In this document: positions 36,184 through 45,388 of the stretch, in pieces
Layout of the letters: the number at the start of each line of letters is the position of its first letter
Position numbering within the stretch: position 1 is the stretch's first letter
NCBI GenBank assembly: GCA_021151835.1
Contig: JAGKWO010000022.1
Location: forward strand, 4,500-68,499
Direction: 5' to 3'
Source: Gammaproteobacteria bacterium
Lineage (GTDB): Bacteria > Pseudomonadota > Gammaproteobacteria > Pseudomonadales > Cellvibrionaceae
DNA: 64,000 bases
Made by a program: the position numbers and the translations under genes
Notes under the pieces: model-generated
Told to the model about the DNA's origin: nothing
The model's input: the letters and a program-made list of their open reading frames with translations, nothing else
Databases searched by the model: none

Positions 36184-38133
36184 TCAGCGAGTGACCGGAC
36201 GGAATTCGTTTAAATCGCCATGTGGCATATCCAGCCAGTTGTCTGCCGGTAATGCAGGAATTGGTGCAGGTGTTTCCAGTTTGGGGTGCTCTACTGCCAG
36301 CAGTTCATCCAGGTGAACCAGCACCGGATCTTCGATCACTTCACTGGGGCACAGCAAAATTTTGTGCTCGCGCGTGCTGCGGCCCAAATCCAGGCTCGAT
36401 GAATAACGCACCAATACTGCACCCAAAATCAAACCGGTAATTACCGGGATCAACCACCAGAAAAAAACCGGGGCATATTTATAAGTAACAGCACCCCAGA
36501 TAATTGCGGCGATAGTCATTTTGGACGTGCGCGCAAAACACTCGCCCCAGGGAAGTAAACGGCCTTCGCGATCTTGCGAATCCCAATTCACTTTGAAGCC
36601 CAGCAACACAGAAATAACGAAGTAGGCGTGGTACACCATCATGATCGGTGCAATTAACACCGCAAAAATAGTTTCTACTACTGCACCTTTGATGATGGCA
36701 AAACCACCGCCAAATTGTTTGCGGCGATGCACCAGCGTAACGAGTACACCGAGAAATTTTGGCCCCATCAATAACAAGGTGGTCAACAGAATCAGCGCGA
36801 TAATCAATTCGGTTTTGGCGATCGGCCAATTGGGATAGAGCTGATAGGTTTCAGTGAAATACACGTTGGAATTAATCGCGCGCACTACGGCATCCGCCGT
36901 GCTTAGTACCAGCATCAGCAGCCAGATTAACGACGTGATATACGCTGTGGCACCGAGCAAAAAGTGCATGCGGCTGATCGGGTGTAAACCTGGTAGGCTC
37001 AGAATTCCCAGATGCTGGATATTACCTTGTACCCAGCGGCGGTCACGCTTGGCGTAGTCGATGATGTTACAGGGCACTTCTTCGTAGCTGCCTTCGAGAT
37101 CGGATAACAGGAATACATCCCAGCCAGCGCGACGCAACATTGCCGCCTCTACGAAATCGTGGCTGAGGATATCGCCACCGAAGGGGGCTTTACCCGGCAA
37201 CGTTGGCAATCCGCAGTGGTCCATAAACGCACGCATGCGGATGATCGCATTATGGCCCCAGTAGTTGGCGGCATCGGTTTGCCAGAACGCGATGCCGGTG
37301 GCGAGCATCGGGCTATAAAGTACGGCGGCAAATTGCACGAAGCGGCCAAAGAATGTGGTTTGGCGAACGGGAATGGGGATGGTCTGGATCAAGCCGGTGC
37401 GCGGATTGGCTTGCATAGCGCGCACCATTTTTACCAGGCAGTCGCCAGTCATGATGGAGTCGGCATCCAGCACCAGCAGGTGTTCGTAATTGGCGCCCCA
37501 GCGTTGGCAAAACTCGGCGAGGTTGCCTACTTTGCGCGCGATATTTTTTTCGCGGCGACGATAAAACGTTTGCTTGCCCAGATCGCCCAGACGCTCCTGC
37601 AATTGCTGCCAGGCATCGCGCTCGGCCTGGGCAATGGTCAGGTTGGTGGTATCGCTCAGGAGGAAGAAATCAAAGTGCGCAATTTCGCCAGTTTTTTCGA
37701 GCGACCTTAGCGTTGCTTCAAAACCGGCGATCACCCGTTGGGTATCTTCGTTGTAAACCGGCATCACCACGGCGGTGCGGGTGGTAATAGGTGAGGTATC
37801 TTCCAATAGGTTTTTGGTGGATTTCAGCGTGAGCGGGTCCAGGCGAAGCATCTGCAGGATAAATCCGAACAAGCCACTCCAGAACGCCAGGCTCAGCCAG
37901 GTGAAGCTGATACCGAACAGCACCAGGATGACCGCTTCCAGCGCAGTGAGGTCATTTGCGCGCAAGATATCGAACATAATGTAAACACCGCTGATCGCGG
38001 TGGCCACGCTCAATAAAACATAGATATAGCGGCGCAAGGACTTGGCCGGAATTCGTATGGCATCAGCGGGCAGGCTGGTCAGGTCAGCCACAGGGCGGCT
38101 GACCGGTGGTACGGGTGATTGCATGTGGGTCAT
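36184..38133 (-). CDS. opgH: glucans biosynthesis glucosyltransferase OpgH (MdoH)
   Basis: A 649-aa inner-membrane GT2 glucosyltransferase that makes the beta-1,2-linked backbone of osmoregulated periplasmic glucans from UDP-glucose. Two N-terminal membrane spans precede the catalytic domain, with TTRTAVVMPVYNED, LLVLDADSIMTGD and RDRRWVQGN (the Q/RxxRW-type signature), then several C-terminal spans. It is shorter at the N-terminus than the E. coli enzyme (about 847 aa), which is usual for some proteobacteria. It starts two bases after the opgG stop, so the pair is one operon. A terminator follows. Confidence 0.93.
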   Translation of the reverse strand: MTHMQSPVPPVSRPVADLTSLPADAIRIPAKSLRRYIYVLLSVATAISGVYIMFDILRANDLTALEAVILVLFGISFTWLSLAFWSGLFGFILQMLRLDPLTLKSTKNLLEDTSPITTRTAVVMPVYNEDTQRVIAGFEATLRSLEKTGEIAHFDFFLLSDTTNLTIAQAERDAWQQLQERLGDLGKQTFYRRREKNIARKVGNLAEFCQRWGANYEHLLVLDADSIMTGDCLVKMVRAMQANPRTGLIQTIPIPVRQTTFFGRFVQFAAVLYSPMLATGIAFWQTDAANYWGHNAIIRMRAFMDHCGLPTLPGKAPFGGDILSHDFVEAAMLRRAGWDVFLLSDLEGSYEEVPCNIIDYAKRDRRWVQGNIQHLGILSLPGLHPISRMHFLLGATAYITSLIWLLMLVLSTADAVVRAINSNVYFTETYQLYPNWPIAKTELIIALILLTTLLLMGPKFLGVLVTLVHRRKQFGGGFAIIKGAVVETIFAVLIAPIMMVYHAYFVISVLLGFKVNWDSQDREGRLLPWGECFARTSKMTIAAIIWGAVTYKYAPVFFWWLIPVITGLILGAVLVRYSSSLDLGRSTREHKILLCPSEVIEDPVLVHLDELLAVEHPKLETPAPIPALPADNWLDMPHGDLNEFRPVTR

Positions 38134-38134
38134 A

Positions 38135-39799
38135 TTAAATGGCGTCCGGATACCAGACGTAACTCCAGACTTCGCTCAGGCGTTGGTCGCGTAATTTCAG
38201 GAACAGTCTCATATCGGCAACTTTTCCGCCTTCCGGTTCCAATTTGAACGAGGCGCGCCAGGTGCGGCCATCGGGCAACTGGCGCACTACCAGTTCGCTG
38301 ATGGTGCCGGCAGATTTCTGCATTTCCGCCACCAGGGGTGAATCGGCAGACAGGTTATCCAGTTCGCCACCACGGAAATCGATAACAAATTTGCGCTTGC
38401 TGGGCGGCGGCGGGTTGGCCTGGCCCGGGTTCGCACCCCAACCGATACGGGTACGGATAACCTTGGCACCGGTATTCTCGATCACATGGTCATCCATTAC
38501 GCGCAAGCGGTATTTATAAGTCGCGGTGCTGCCCGCTTTCATCGATTTTGCCGGGACCCAATAGGCTACGATGTTGTCGTTGGTTTCGCTGTCGCTGGGG
38601 ATTTCCACCAGTTCGGCGCGGCCTTTACCCCAATCGCCCTCCGGGATTACCCACATGCTGGGGCGTTTTTCGTAGCGTGACTCCATATCCATGTAATGGT
38701 CAAAATCGCGGTCGCGTTGCAACAGGCCAAAGCCTTTGGGATTGGTATCCATCATGGACGACACGCGCAACTGGCGATGATTGCTGATCGGGCGCCAGAT
38801 CCACTCGCCGTTTGAGGCGGCCATCAACAAGCCGTCAGAGTCGTGCACTTCCGGGCGGAAATCATCTACAAAGCGGGTATGGTTTTCACCCCACATATAC
38901 ATGCTGGTGAGCGGGGCGACACCTACTTTCAAAATATCCTTGCGCGCAAAAATGCGGGCTTCTACCGCCATTTCGGTCGGGGCACCGGGGATGATTTCGA
39001 AACGATAGGCGCCGGTGACGGATGGGCTATCCAGCAGGGCGTACATCACCATCCGCGTATCAGTAGGGTTGGGTTTCACCAGCCAGAACTCGCGGAATAC
39101 CGGAAACTCTTCGCCTTTGGGTTCGGCCGTATCAATTGCCAGCCCACGCGCGGATAAACCGTATGCCAGGCCCGGGCCGACCATCCGGAAGTAAGATGCG
39201 CCCTGGAAAACTACAAATTCATCTTTGTATTCATTGCTGTTAAGCGGGTAATGAATACGGAAACCGGCAAAACCGATATTGTTGGGCGCCACACCGGCAA
39301 GCGGGGCTGCGGGGCCATCGTAATTAAAATATTCCTGTTTGAATTGCACGAACGAATCGGGGCCCTCGGTAGCCATATGCAAGGTTACTGGCTCTTTGTA
39401 AAGAAAACCGGGGTGGAATAATTGCAGTTCGAAGAGGGATTCGTTGTGCCACAAGGATGCATCGGAACGGAAGCGAATTGAACGGTACTGGTCGTAGTTC
39501 ATGTTCGCCAATGCCTCAGGAATATTCGCCTGGATTGGCTTGTAATCGCGTTTGGCGAGCAACTTTGCGCGCGAGGCAATTGCATCAAACAACGCAGGCT
39601 GGGCAATTTCTGTTGCTGATGTTGGCGCTACGGCTGGTTGGGCTGGTTGTTGTTGCGCCTGCGCACTTATACCCAGCGCGCAACTCAACGCCAGTACACC
39701 GATAGCGCTGCGGCGGGATAATCGGGCGCAGCGACTGAATAATCGGGTGCCAACTTTGCTCGTGCATTCAAACCTGGTGTTGTCAGACAACATGCTCAT
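38135..39799 (-). CDS. opgG: glucan biosynthesis protein OpgG (MdoG)
   Basis: 554 aa, periplasmic, with a signal sequence (RRSAIGVLALSCALGISAQA) preceded by a longer basic region containing an RR pair, so Tat use is possible but not certain. The mature protein matches OpgG: ALANMNYDQYRSIRFRSDAS, FLYKEPVTLHM, GFAGFRIHYPLN, SMYMWGENHTRFVDDFRPEV and GEWIWRPISNHRQLRVSS. OpgG is required for branching and release of periplasmic glucans and acts with OpgH. The ATG at 39799 has GGAG upstream. It is first in the opgGH operon. Confidence 0.94.
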   Translation of the reverse strand: MSMLSDNTRFECTSKVGTRLFSRCARLSRRSAIGVLALSCALGISAQAQQQPAQPAVAPTSATEIAQPALFDAIASRAKLLAKRDYKPIQANIPEALANMNYDQYRSIRFRSDASLWHNESLFELQLFHPGFLYKEPVTLHMATEGPDSFVQFKQEYFNYDGPAAPLAGVAPNNIGFAGFRIHYPLNSNEYKDEFVVFQGASYFRMVGPGLAYGLSARGLAIDTAEPKGEEFPVFREFWLVKPNPTDTRMVMYALLDSPSVTGAYRFEIIPGAPTEMAVEARIFARKDILKVGVAPLTSMYMWGENHTRFVDDFRPEVHDSDGLLMAASNGEWIWRPISNHRQLRVSSMMDTNPKGFGLLQRDRDFDHYMDMESRYEKRPSMWVIPEGDWGKGRAELVEIPSDSETNDNIVAYWVPAKSMKAGSTATYKYRLRVMDDHVIENTGAKVIRTRIGWGANPGQANPPPPSKRKFVIDFRGGELDNLSADSPLVAEMQKSAGTISELVVRQLPDGRTWRASFKLEPEGGKVADMRLFLKLRDQRLSEVWSYVWYPDAI

Positions 39800-40280
39800 C
39801 CAATTTTTCTCCGCGTCGGATTTTGTATCTCGTTAAACATAAAAAAGCCTCCCGGATTTATCGGGTCGGCATTCATTGTAGTCCCTAATATTTGCTCTAC
39901 GTATTGAGCGCTGTATTCCCGGGTTCATGACCTGAGCGCTTTGAACTACTTTCCCCTGGTGTTGATGATCAGCCATAGATGCATCGGTCTGCTCATACAA
40001 AAATACAAGTGGGGTAGTGATTGGCTAGAAGACGCATTTCACCTGGCATTGAATAATTCCTTTGGAGCTATCGTGATGCGCAGGAAGCGGGCGCATTGTA
40101 ATACATCTGCACGCAAAAAATAGCTTGTTTTACCATGGCTTGGATGGCTTTTTTTAAGCGGATTCTGCCGCTGTTCAGCGTCTGGTCAGCAGTTTAAAAA
40201 AATCCGGTTATTCCCAAACAGTCTTTGCTAACGGAAGGGGATCGGCTTAACTCAAATTACGAGGTAACAAGGAGATTTAT
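39800..40280. other. intergenic region upstream of opgG
   Basis: About 480 bp between divergent genes. No credible gene or repeat was found; short open frames here lack ribosome sites. The opgGH promoter presumably lies at the left end. AAGGAGATTTAT at the right end is the ribosome site of the 40281 gene. Confidence 0.45.
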
Positions 40281-40574
40281 ATGCAACGCGCTGCCCCCAT
40301 CCAGAAATCCGCCCCGCACAAAATCCTGCCGGTAGTAACCCGGGTAATTGAACAGCTGGATAAGCTGTTTATTGAGTTGTCCGGTAGCTCAGGTCAGTCC
40401 CGCAAGGAGCGGGTGTTCCAGCAATGGTTGAGCTCCGGTAAAGCCAGTCCTTCCGGTTTGCGCCATTACATCAATGCATTAGGCGATCAATTGGAGGACA
40501 GAAAAATACGCGATGAGTTTTCGGCGCGCGCCCAGCGAATTCTGTTGCACCTGCAATCCGGTTATGTGAGCTAA
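40281..40574 (+). CDS. conserved-looking small basic cytoplasmic protein
   Basis: 97 aa starting at an ATG with AAGGAGA nine bases upstream. The protein is helical and basic (VTRVIEQLDKLFIELSGSSG, QQWLSSGKASPSGLRHYINA, FSARAQRILLHLQSGY) with no signal or TM segment. The HYINALGDQLED region looks like a small helical domain. No family was recognised. It is followed 118 bp later by the hybrid kinase, possibly a separate unit. Confidence 0.65.
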   Translation: MQRAAPIQKSAPHKILPVVTRVIEQLDKLFIELSGSSGQSRKERVFQQWLSSGKASPSGLRHYINALGDQLEDRKIRDEFSARAQRILLHLQSGYVS

Positions 40575-40692
40575 CCGGTTTCTTGCGCTTATTTGTCCGC
40601 GCAACCGCGTGATTTGTCATAAGTAAGGTATTTTTTGCTGCTACACTCTTGGCATCTATCAATCCATGTTGATTTAGCTGCGGTTCACCGAG

Positions 40693-43092
40693 ATGCCCAA
40701 CCTGAGACGCTACATGCGTGAAAATCCGATAGCGGCGCGCCTGCTTGGGCTGATCATTATCAGCAGTTCGATTATCACCCTGATTGCCATTCTCTTGCAG
40801 TTGCACAGCAATTTTAATGACGACATTGCCGCCTTGGAGAAGCGCCTTGACCAGGTGCGGATCAGCACCCTGGCAAGCATTACCAAAAGCTTATGGGGCT
40901 TTGACCAGGAACAGTTGAATATCCAGATCAATAGTGTGTTGGCGGTGGACGATGTTGTGCAGGTTAAAGTGGTGTGGCACGACTGGAATAACACCGAGCA
41001 AACACTGGTTGCCAGCAATTACAACTACGATCCCAAAGACCTCGAAAATAAACGCAGCCAATTTCTGGTGCGCTCCTATCCGCTGGTATATGAAGATGCC
41101 AGCACACCCGAGCAACAACTGGGCACGCTTACCATCACCGCAAGTTTAAGCAGTATCTACGACAAGCTATGGGAGCGCGCATTTTTTATTGCGTTGGTGC
41201 AAGGGACTAAAACATTGGTGATTGCCTTGTTTATCGTATGGCTGGTACATGCATTGCTCACGCGCCATATAAAAACCATCGCCAATTACGCGCGCAATTT
41301 GAATCTGGAAACACTCACCAAACCGTTGAAATTAAAACGCTTGAAGGTGAATTCCGCTTCCGATGAATTGGATAATGTGGTCAATGCAATTAATCACATG
41401 CGCGAAACTTTATTGGACGATATCGAGCAGCGCCACGCGATTGAAATGGCGCTCCTGACGGAAAAAGAAGAAAAGCTTGAAACCCGTCGCCAGAAAAATG
41501 CAGCAGAAGATGCAAGCCGTGCAAAAAGTCAATTTCTGGCAACGATGAGCCATGAAATTCGCACGCCCATGAATGGGGTTATCGGTATGCTGGAAATGTT
41601 GCGCGATACTCCCCTCGACGAAAACCAGAAACATTACATTGATGTAATTCATCGCTCCGGTGAAACCCTGTTGAGCATCATCAACGACATCCTCGATTAC
41701 TCAAAAATTGAAGCGGGAAAAATGCGGCTCGAAGAAACCACATTTGAGCTGGATGAGCTGGTAGAAAATTGCGTGCAACTTTTCGGGGCGACAGCCAACA
41801 AAAGGCACATTGAATTATTTGGCGGTCTGGAGCCGGGCGTGCCCCGATGGTTGCGCGGTGACCCCACACGTTTGCGCCAAATTATTATTAACCTGCTCGG
41901 CAACGCCTTTAAATTTACCAGTGAAGGGTTTGTATCCTTACGTGTGCAATTGGTTGCCGAACCTGTTGATCACAAGGTAACACTCAGGTTCCTCGTGCAA
42001 GACAGCGGCATTGGCCTGGATACCAGTAATACCGCGAATTTATTCGATTCATTTAACCAGGCCGATGCGTCTACCACGCGCAAATATGGCGGTACGGGTT
42101 TGGGGTTGGCAATTTGCAAGAGCCTTGCCGAGTTGATGGAAGGTGATATCGGCGTGGAAAGTGTAAAAGGGCAAGGTGCCACGTTCTGGTTTACCGCACG
42201 TATGGAAATTGAAGAGGTATGCGATTGGAATACGAGTCGTAACCAGGCTAAGCATGATGAACTTATTGCAAAAAAATTATTGTTGGTGGAAACCAGTCGC
42301 TCACTGACTGATTTCCTTACACACCATTGTGTTGCCTGGGGTATTTTTGTGGAATCGGCGCAATCCGCCAAAGCCGCCCTTGCCCAAATCAAACATGCGA
42401 TGCACTCGGGTGAACCCTATGATTTTGTCGGCTTTGATTATTCCTTGCCCGATGCCAGCGGTTTTGAATTGGCGCAATGGTTGCGCGATATCCCCGAATT
42501 AAATGAATTACCGCTATTTATGTTCAGCGCTGGTGATGTCTACCATGACCAAACCTACATTCGCCGTCTTGGAATCCACTCGATATTGCGCAAACCGGTG
42601 TCCATTAAATTATTGCACCGGGAATTGATTGCGCTGCTTGGGCATGAAGCGGCACCGGTTGTGCCGGTTGAACGCAAGGTTATCGATCCGGAAAAGTTCT
42701 CCCATTTACGCGTTCTGGTGGCAGAGGATAATCCGGTTAATCGGATGGTTATAAAAGGGTTGCTGGGAAAACTCGGCATAACTCCGGTTTTTGCTGAAAA
42801 CGGTGTTGAGGCATTGGAGGGCTTCAAGCGTGTGCGTGAGCCGTTCAGTTTGATCCTGATGGATTGTGAAATGCCGGAAATGGATGGTTTTGAAGCAACC
42901 CAAAGTATTCGCGATTATGAGCGGCGCGAGGGCTTGGCTCCGACGCCCATTATCGCGCTTACCGCCCATGCGTTGCAGGAGCATCGCGAAGCCGTGTTTG
43001 CCAGTGGAATGAATTATTATCTTTCCAAGCCCATTACTTTTGACAATCTTTACAGTGCCTTTGAAGCCATTGGCTTGGTCAGGCGCGAGTAA
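40693..43092 (+). CDS. hybrid sensor histidine kinase/response regulator
   Basis: 799 aa. Two membrane spans (LLGLIIISSSIITLIAILLQ and ALVQGTKTLVIALFIVWLVH) flank a periplasmic sensor domain of about 120 residues (RISTLASITKSLWGFDQEQL). A coiled linker leads to HisKA with SHEIRTPMNGV (His287), then the HATPase (LLGNAFKFTSEGFV, DSGIGLD, GGTGLGLAI). Two receiver-like domains follow. The first is degenerate in its acidic pocket (LLVETSRS instead of DD), though it retains FDYSLPD. The second is canonical, with VAEDNPVNRMV, phospho-acceptor Asp724 in LMDCEMPEMDG, and SKP. The signal sensed is unknown. No partner regulator adjoins it. Confidence 0.9.
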   Translation: MPNLRRYMRENPIAARLLGLIIISSSIITLIAILLQLHSNFNDDIAALEKRLDQVRISTLASITKSLWGFDQEQLNIQINSVLAVDDVVQVKVVWHDWNNTEQTLVASNYNYDPKDLENKRSQFLVRSYPLVYEDASTPEQQLGTLTITASLSSIYDKLWERAFFIALVQGTKTLVIALFIVWLVHALLTRHIKTIANYARNLNLETLTKPLKLKRLKVNSASDELDNVVNAINHMRETLLDDIEQRHAIEMALLTEKEEKLETRRQKNAAEDASRAKSQFLATMSHEIRTPMNGVIGMLEMLRDTPLDENQKHYIDVIHRSGETLLSIINDILDYSKIEAGKMRLEETTFELDELVENCVQLFGATANKRHIELFGGLEPGVPRWLRGDPTRLRQIIINLLGNAFKFTSEGFVSLRVQLVAEPVDHKVTLRFLVQDSGIGLDTSNTANLFDSFNQADASTTRKYGGTGLGLAICKSLAELMEGDIGVESVKGQGATFWFTARMEIEEVCDWNTSRNQAKHDELIAKKLLLVETSRSLTDFLTHHCVAWGIFVESAQSAKAALAQIKHAMHSGEPYDFVGFDYSLPDASGFELAQWLRDIPELNELPLFMFSAGDVYHDQTYIRRLGIHSILRKPVSIKLLHRELIALLGHEAAPVVPVERKVIDPEKFSHLRVLVAEDNPVNRMVIKGLLGKLGITPVFAENGVEALEGFKRVREPFSLILMDCEMPEMDGFEATQSIRDYERREGLAPTPIIALTAHALQEHREAVFASGMNYYLSKPITFDNLYSAFEAIGLVRRE

Positions 43093-43229
43093 ACTCGCCT
43101 TGGTGGATAGCGCTCCCCTATGGCAATAATTGGTTTTTTCTCCTTGCCTGTGCCAAAGGCAGTCCTTATGATGCCCTCATTCAATTGGGTTATCCCACCA
43201 CTAAATAACCGTCAGGTTTGGAGTTTGTT

Positions 43230-43559
43230 ATGAGTAGTGATGCCATTGTCCATGTCAACGATGCCAGCTTTGAACAAGAAGTATTGAAGGCTGATGTGCC
43301 GGTTCTGGTAGATTTTTGGGCAGCCTGGTGTGGTCCATGCAAGATGATTGCTCCAATCCTGGATGACCTGGCCGAGCAATTCGAAGGCAAGATCAAGATT
43401 GCTAAAGTGGATGTGGATGCCAATAAAGATACCCCGGCAAAATTTGGTATTCGCGGTATCCCAACCCTGATTATCTTCAAAAATGGTGCGGCCCACGCGA
43501 CTAAAGTGGGCGCTCTGAGCAAGCCGCAACTGGTTGATTTCATCAATAGTTCGCTTTAA
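43230..43559 (+). CDS. trxA: thioredoxin 1
   Basis: 109 aa, the exact size of TrxA. It has the active site FWAAWCGPCKMIAPIL, cis-Pro loop GIRGIPTLIIFKNG and the usual C-terminal helix (KPQLVDFINSSL). It is a cytoplasmic disulfide reductase acting with thioredoxin reductase on ribonucleotide reductase, PAPS reductase and others. The ATG at 43230 (MSSDAIVHV) is preceded by GGAG, so the ATG at 43218 is not used. It lies just upstream of rho, the order seen in many gammaproteobacteria, with its own terminator. Confidence 0.95.
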   Translation: MSSDAIVHVNDASFEQEVLKADVPVLVDFWAAWCGPCKMIAPILDDLAEQFEGKIKIAKVDVDANKDTPAKFGIRGIPTLIIFKNGAAHATKVGALSKPQLVDFINSSL

Positions 43560-43562
43560 CAC

Positions 43563-43601
43563 CGATTGGGCCGTTACAAAAACGGCCCAATTTGTTTTTG
43601 C
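43563..43601 (+). terminator. Rho-independent terminator after trxA
   Basis: Stem TTGGGCCGTT/AACGGCCCAA with an ACAAA loop, followed by TTTGTTTTTG, a few bases after the stop. It separates trxA from rho. Confidence 0.9.
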
Positions 43602-43960
43602 ACTGGACGTTTTTTATGGCTATACTCCAGCCAATCTGATGTTTGTTCCTCCCGAATCACCTGCCCGATTCACAATAACCAGACGAACAAACCCTAACTC
43701 CTGCTGTTATTCTTGCCCCGGAATCCAAAAGTCCCCGGATTATCAGTTAACCCGTCAATTCACTGTATAAAAAATTGATAAGTTAATTGAACCTGTGGTC
43801 TTAGGCTGGCAAGCTTGCGTTCCTGAATTTTTCTCAAGAATTCAATAGCTGGCGAAAATAACAGTAAAAGAGCAACTGTTCCATAAATGACAAGTCGTTG
43901 ACCGGCAAACTTGAAACTCACTATCTGCAATAACTCACATCCATCCATAAAGTCTCTCCT
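43602..43960 (+). promoter_or_regulatory. rho leader region
   Basis: About 360 bp between the trxA terminator and rho. In other enterobacteria rho is autoregulated by Rho-dependent attenuation in a long leader, and the length fits that. No plus-strand Shine-Dalgarno precedes the rho ATG (TAAAGTCTCTCCTATG). Control by attenuation is inferred from family knowledge, not visible. Confidence 0.4.
43760..43948 (-). CDS. possible small membrane protein divergent to rho
   Basis: The minus strand encodes 62 aa starting MDGCELLQIVSFKFAGQRL, with a strong AGGAGAG six bases before the ATG at 43948. A single hydrophobic segment (VIYGTVALLLLFSPAIEFL) is followed by a basic helix (RKIQERKLASLRPQ). Against it: it sits in the rho leader, only 12 bp from the rho ATG, and no relative was recognised. 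Confidence 0.3.
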   Translation of the reverse strand: MDGCELLQIVSFKFAGQRLVIYGTVALLLLFSPAIEFLRKIQERKLASLRPQVQLTYQFFIQ

Positions 43961-45220
43961 ATGAATCTAACCGACCTAAAAAAGAAACCCATTGAAGAAT
44001 TAATTGATATCGCCCATGAAATGGGTTTGGAAAATATCGCCCGCTCGCGCAAACAGGACATTATTTTTAATATCCTCAAGCGCCACGCCAAAGGCGGCGA
44101 AGATATTTACGGCGATGGTGTATTGGAAATTCTGGTGGATGGCTTCGGCTTCTTGCGTTCTGCAGACAGTTCATATCTCGCTGGCCCGGACGATATTTAC
44201 GTTTCCCCCAGCCAGATTCGCCGCTTTAACTTGCGCACCGGCGATACCATTTCTGGCAAGATTCGCCCGCCCAAAGAAGGTGAACGCTATTTTGCCCTGT
44301 TGAAAGTTAACGATATTAACTTCGACAAACCGGAAAGTTCCCGCAACAAGATTCTGTTCGAAAACCTCACACCGCTTTTCCCCAATATTCGCCTCCTGCT
44401 TGAAGCCGGTAACGGCTCCACCGAAGACCTCACCGGCCGTATCATCGATTTGATTGCCCCGATTGGTAAAGGCCAGCGCGGTTTGATCGTTGCGCCACCA
44501 AAAGCCGGTAAAACCATCATGATGCAAAATATTGCGCAGGCGATTACGCGCAATAATCCCGAGTGTCATTTGATTGTGCTGCTGATTGACGAGCGTCCGG
44601 AAGAAGTAACGGAAATGCAACGTTCAGTGCGTGGCGAAGTGGTTGCGTCAACGTTCGACGAACCGCCAGCGCGTCACGTGCAAGTGGCTGACATGGTGAT
44701 CGAAAAAGCCAAGCGTCTGGTTGAGCATAAAAAAGATGTGGTGATTTTGCTCGACTCGATCACCCGTTTGGCGCGTGCTTACAACACTGTTATCCCTTCA
44801 TCAGGAAAAGTATTGACCGGTGGTGTGGATGCGCATGCACTGGAAAGACCGAAGCGTTTCTTCGGTGCAGCACGGAATATTGAAGAAGGCGGCAGCCTGA
44901 GTATTATCGCTACCGCACTCGTGGATACCGGCTCCAAAATGGATGAAGTTATTTACGAAGAATTTAAAGGTACCGGTAACCTGGAATTGCACCTGGATCG
45001 CAAGATTGCTGAAAAACGTATTTATCCCGCAATCAACGTGCGCCGCTCCGGTACTCGCCGCGAAGATTTGTTGATGAAAGAAGATGAATTGCAACGCGCG
45101 TGGATTTTGCGTCGTCTGCTGAACGATATGGAAGATGTTCCTGCCACTGAATTCTTGCTCGACAAACTGAAAGATTTCAAAACCAACGATGAATTCTTCC
45201 AGTCGATGAAACGTAAATAA
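43961..45220 (+). CDS. rho: transcription termination factor Rho
   Basis: 419 aa, the normal size. The N-terminal helical domain is MNLTDLKKKPIEELI; the cold-shock-like RNA-binding domain carries GDGVLEILVDGFGFLRS and DDIYVSPSQIRRFNLRTGD. Walker A is VAPPKAGKTIMMQNIA, Walker B HLIVLLIDERPEEVTEM, and the R-loop/Q-loop region is SGKVLTGGVDAHALERPKRF. It is a hexameric RNA-DNA helicase that ends transcription at rut sites. It is a single gene with a long leader and is followed by repeat sequences rather than a clear terminator. Confidence 0.97.
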   Translation: MNLTDLKKKPIEELIDIAHEMGLENIARSRKQDIIFNILKRHAKGGEDIYGDGVLEILVDGFGFLRSADSSYLAGPDDIYVSPSQIRRFNLRTGDTISGKIRPPKEGERYFALLKVNDINFDKPESSRNKILFENLTPLFPNIRLLLEAGNGSTEDLTGRIIDLIAPIGKGQRGLIVAPPKAGKTIMMQNIAQAITRNNPECHLIVLLIDERPEEVTEMQRSVRGEVVASTFDEPPARHVQVADMVIEKAKRLVEHKKDVVILLDSITRLARAYNTVIPSSGKVLTGGVDAHALERPKRFFGAARNIEEGGSLSIIATALVDTGSKMDEVIYEEFKGTGNLELHLDRKIAEKRIYPAINVRRSGTRREDLLMKEDELQRAWILRRLLNDMEDVPATEFLLDKLKDFKTNDEFFQSMKRK

Positions 45221-45298
45221 AACCCCCTCCCCGCCTCCCCCTTAAAAAGGGGGAGGAGCAATTCCCTTGCTGACAAGGGGAGGGTTAGGGTGGGGTAA
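45221..45298. repeat. CCTCCCCCTT/AAGGGGGAGG inverted repeat cluster
   Basis: CTCCCCCTTAAAAAGGGGGAG (split stem at 45235-45255) is followed by a partly complementary CCCTTGCTGACAAGGGG stem and a GGGTTAGGGTGGGG end that mirrors the starting CCCCCTCCCCGCC. This is the dispersed palindrome type found downstream of many proteobacterial genes. It may also terminate rho. Confidence 0.7.
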
Positions 45299-45303
45299 GC
45301 TTG

Positions 45304-45372
45304 TAGCCCGTATGGAGCGCAATGTAATGCGGGAAAATGAATAACCCGTATTCACTGCGCTCCATACGGGCT
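45304..45372. repeat. REP-like inverted repeat AGCCCGTATGGAGCGCA...
   Basis: AGCCCGTATGGAGCGCAATG (45304-45323) pairs with CACTGCGCTCCATACGGGCT (45353-45372), with an inner ATGCGGG...CCCGTAT stem. This is a typical cruciform intergenic element just upstream of ubiD. Confidence 0.8.
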
Positions 45373-45388
45373 TCGGCTTTTTTAAAAC

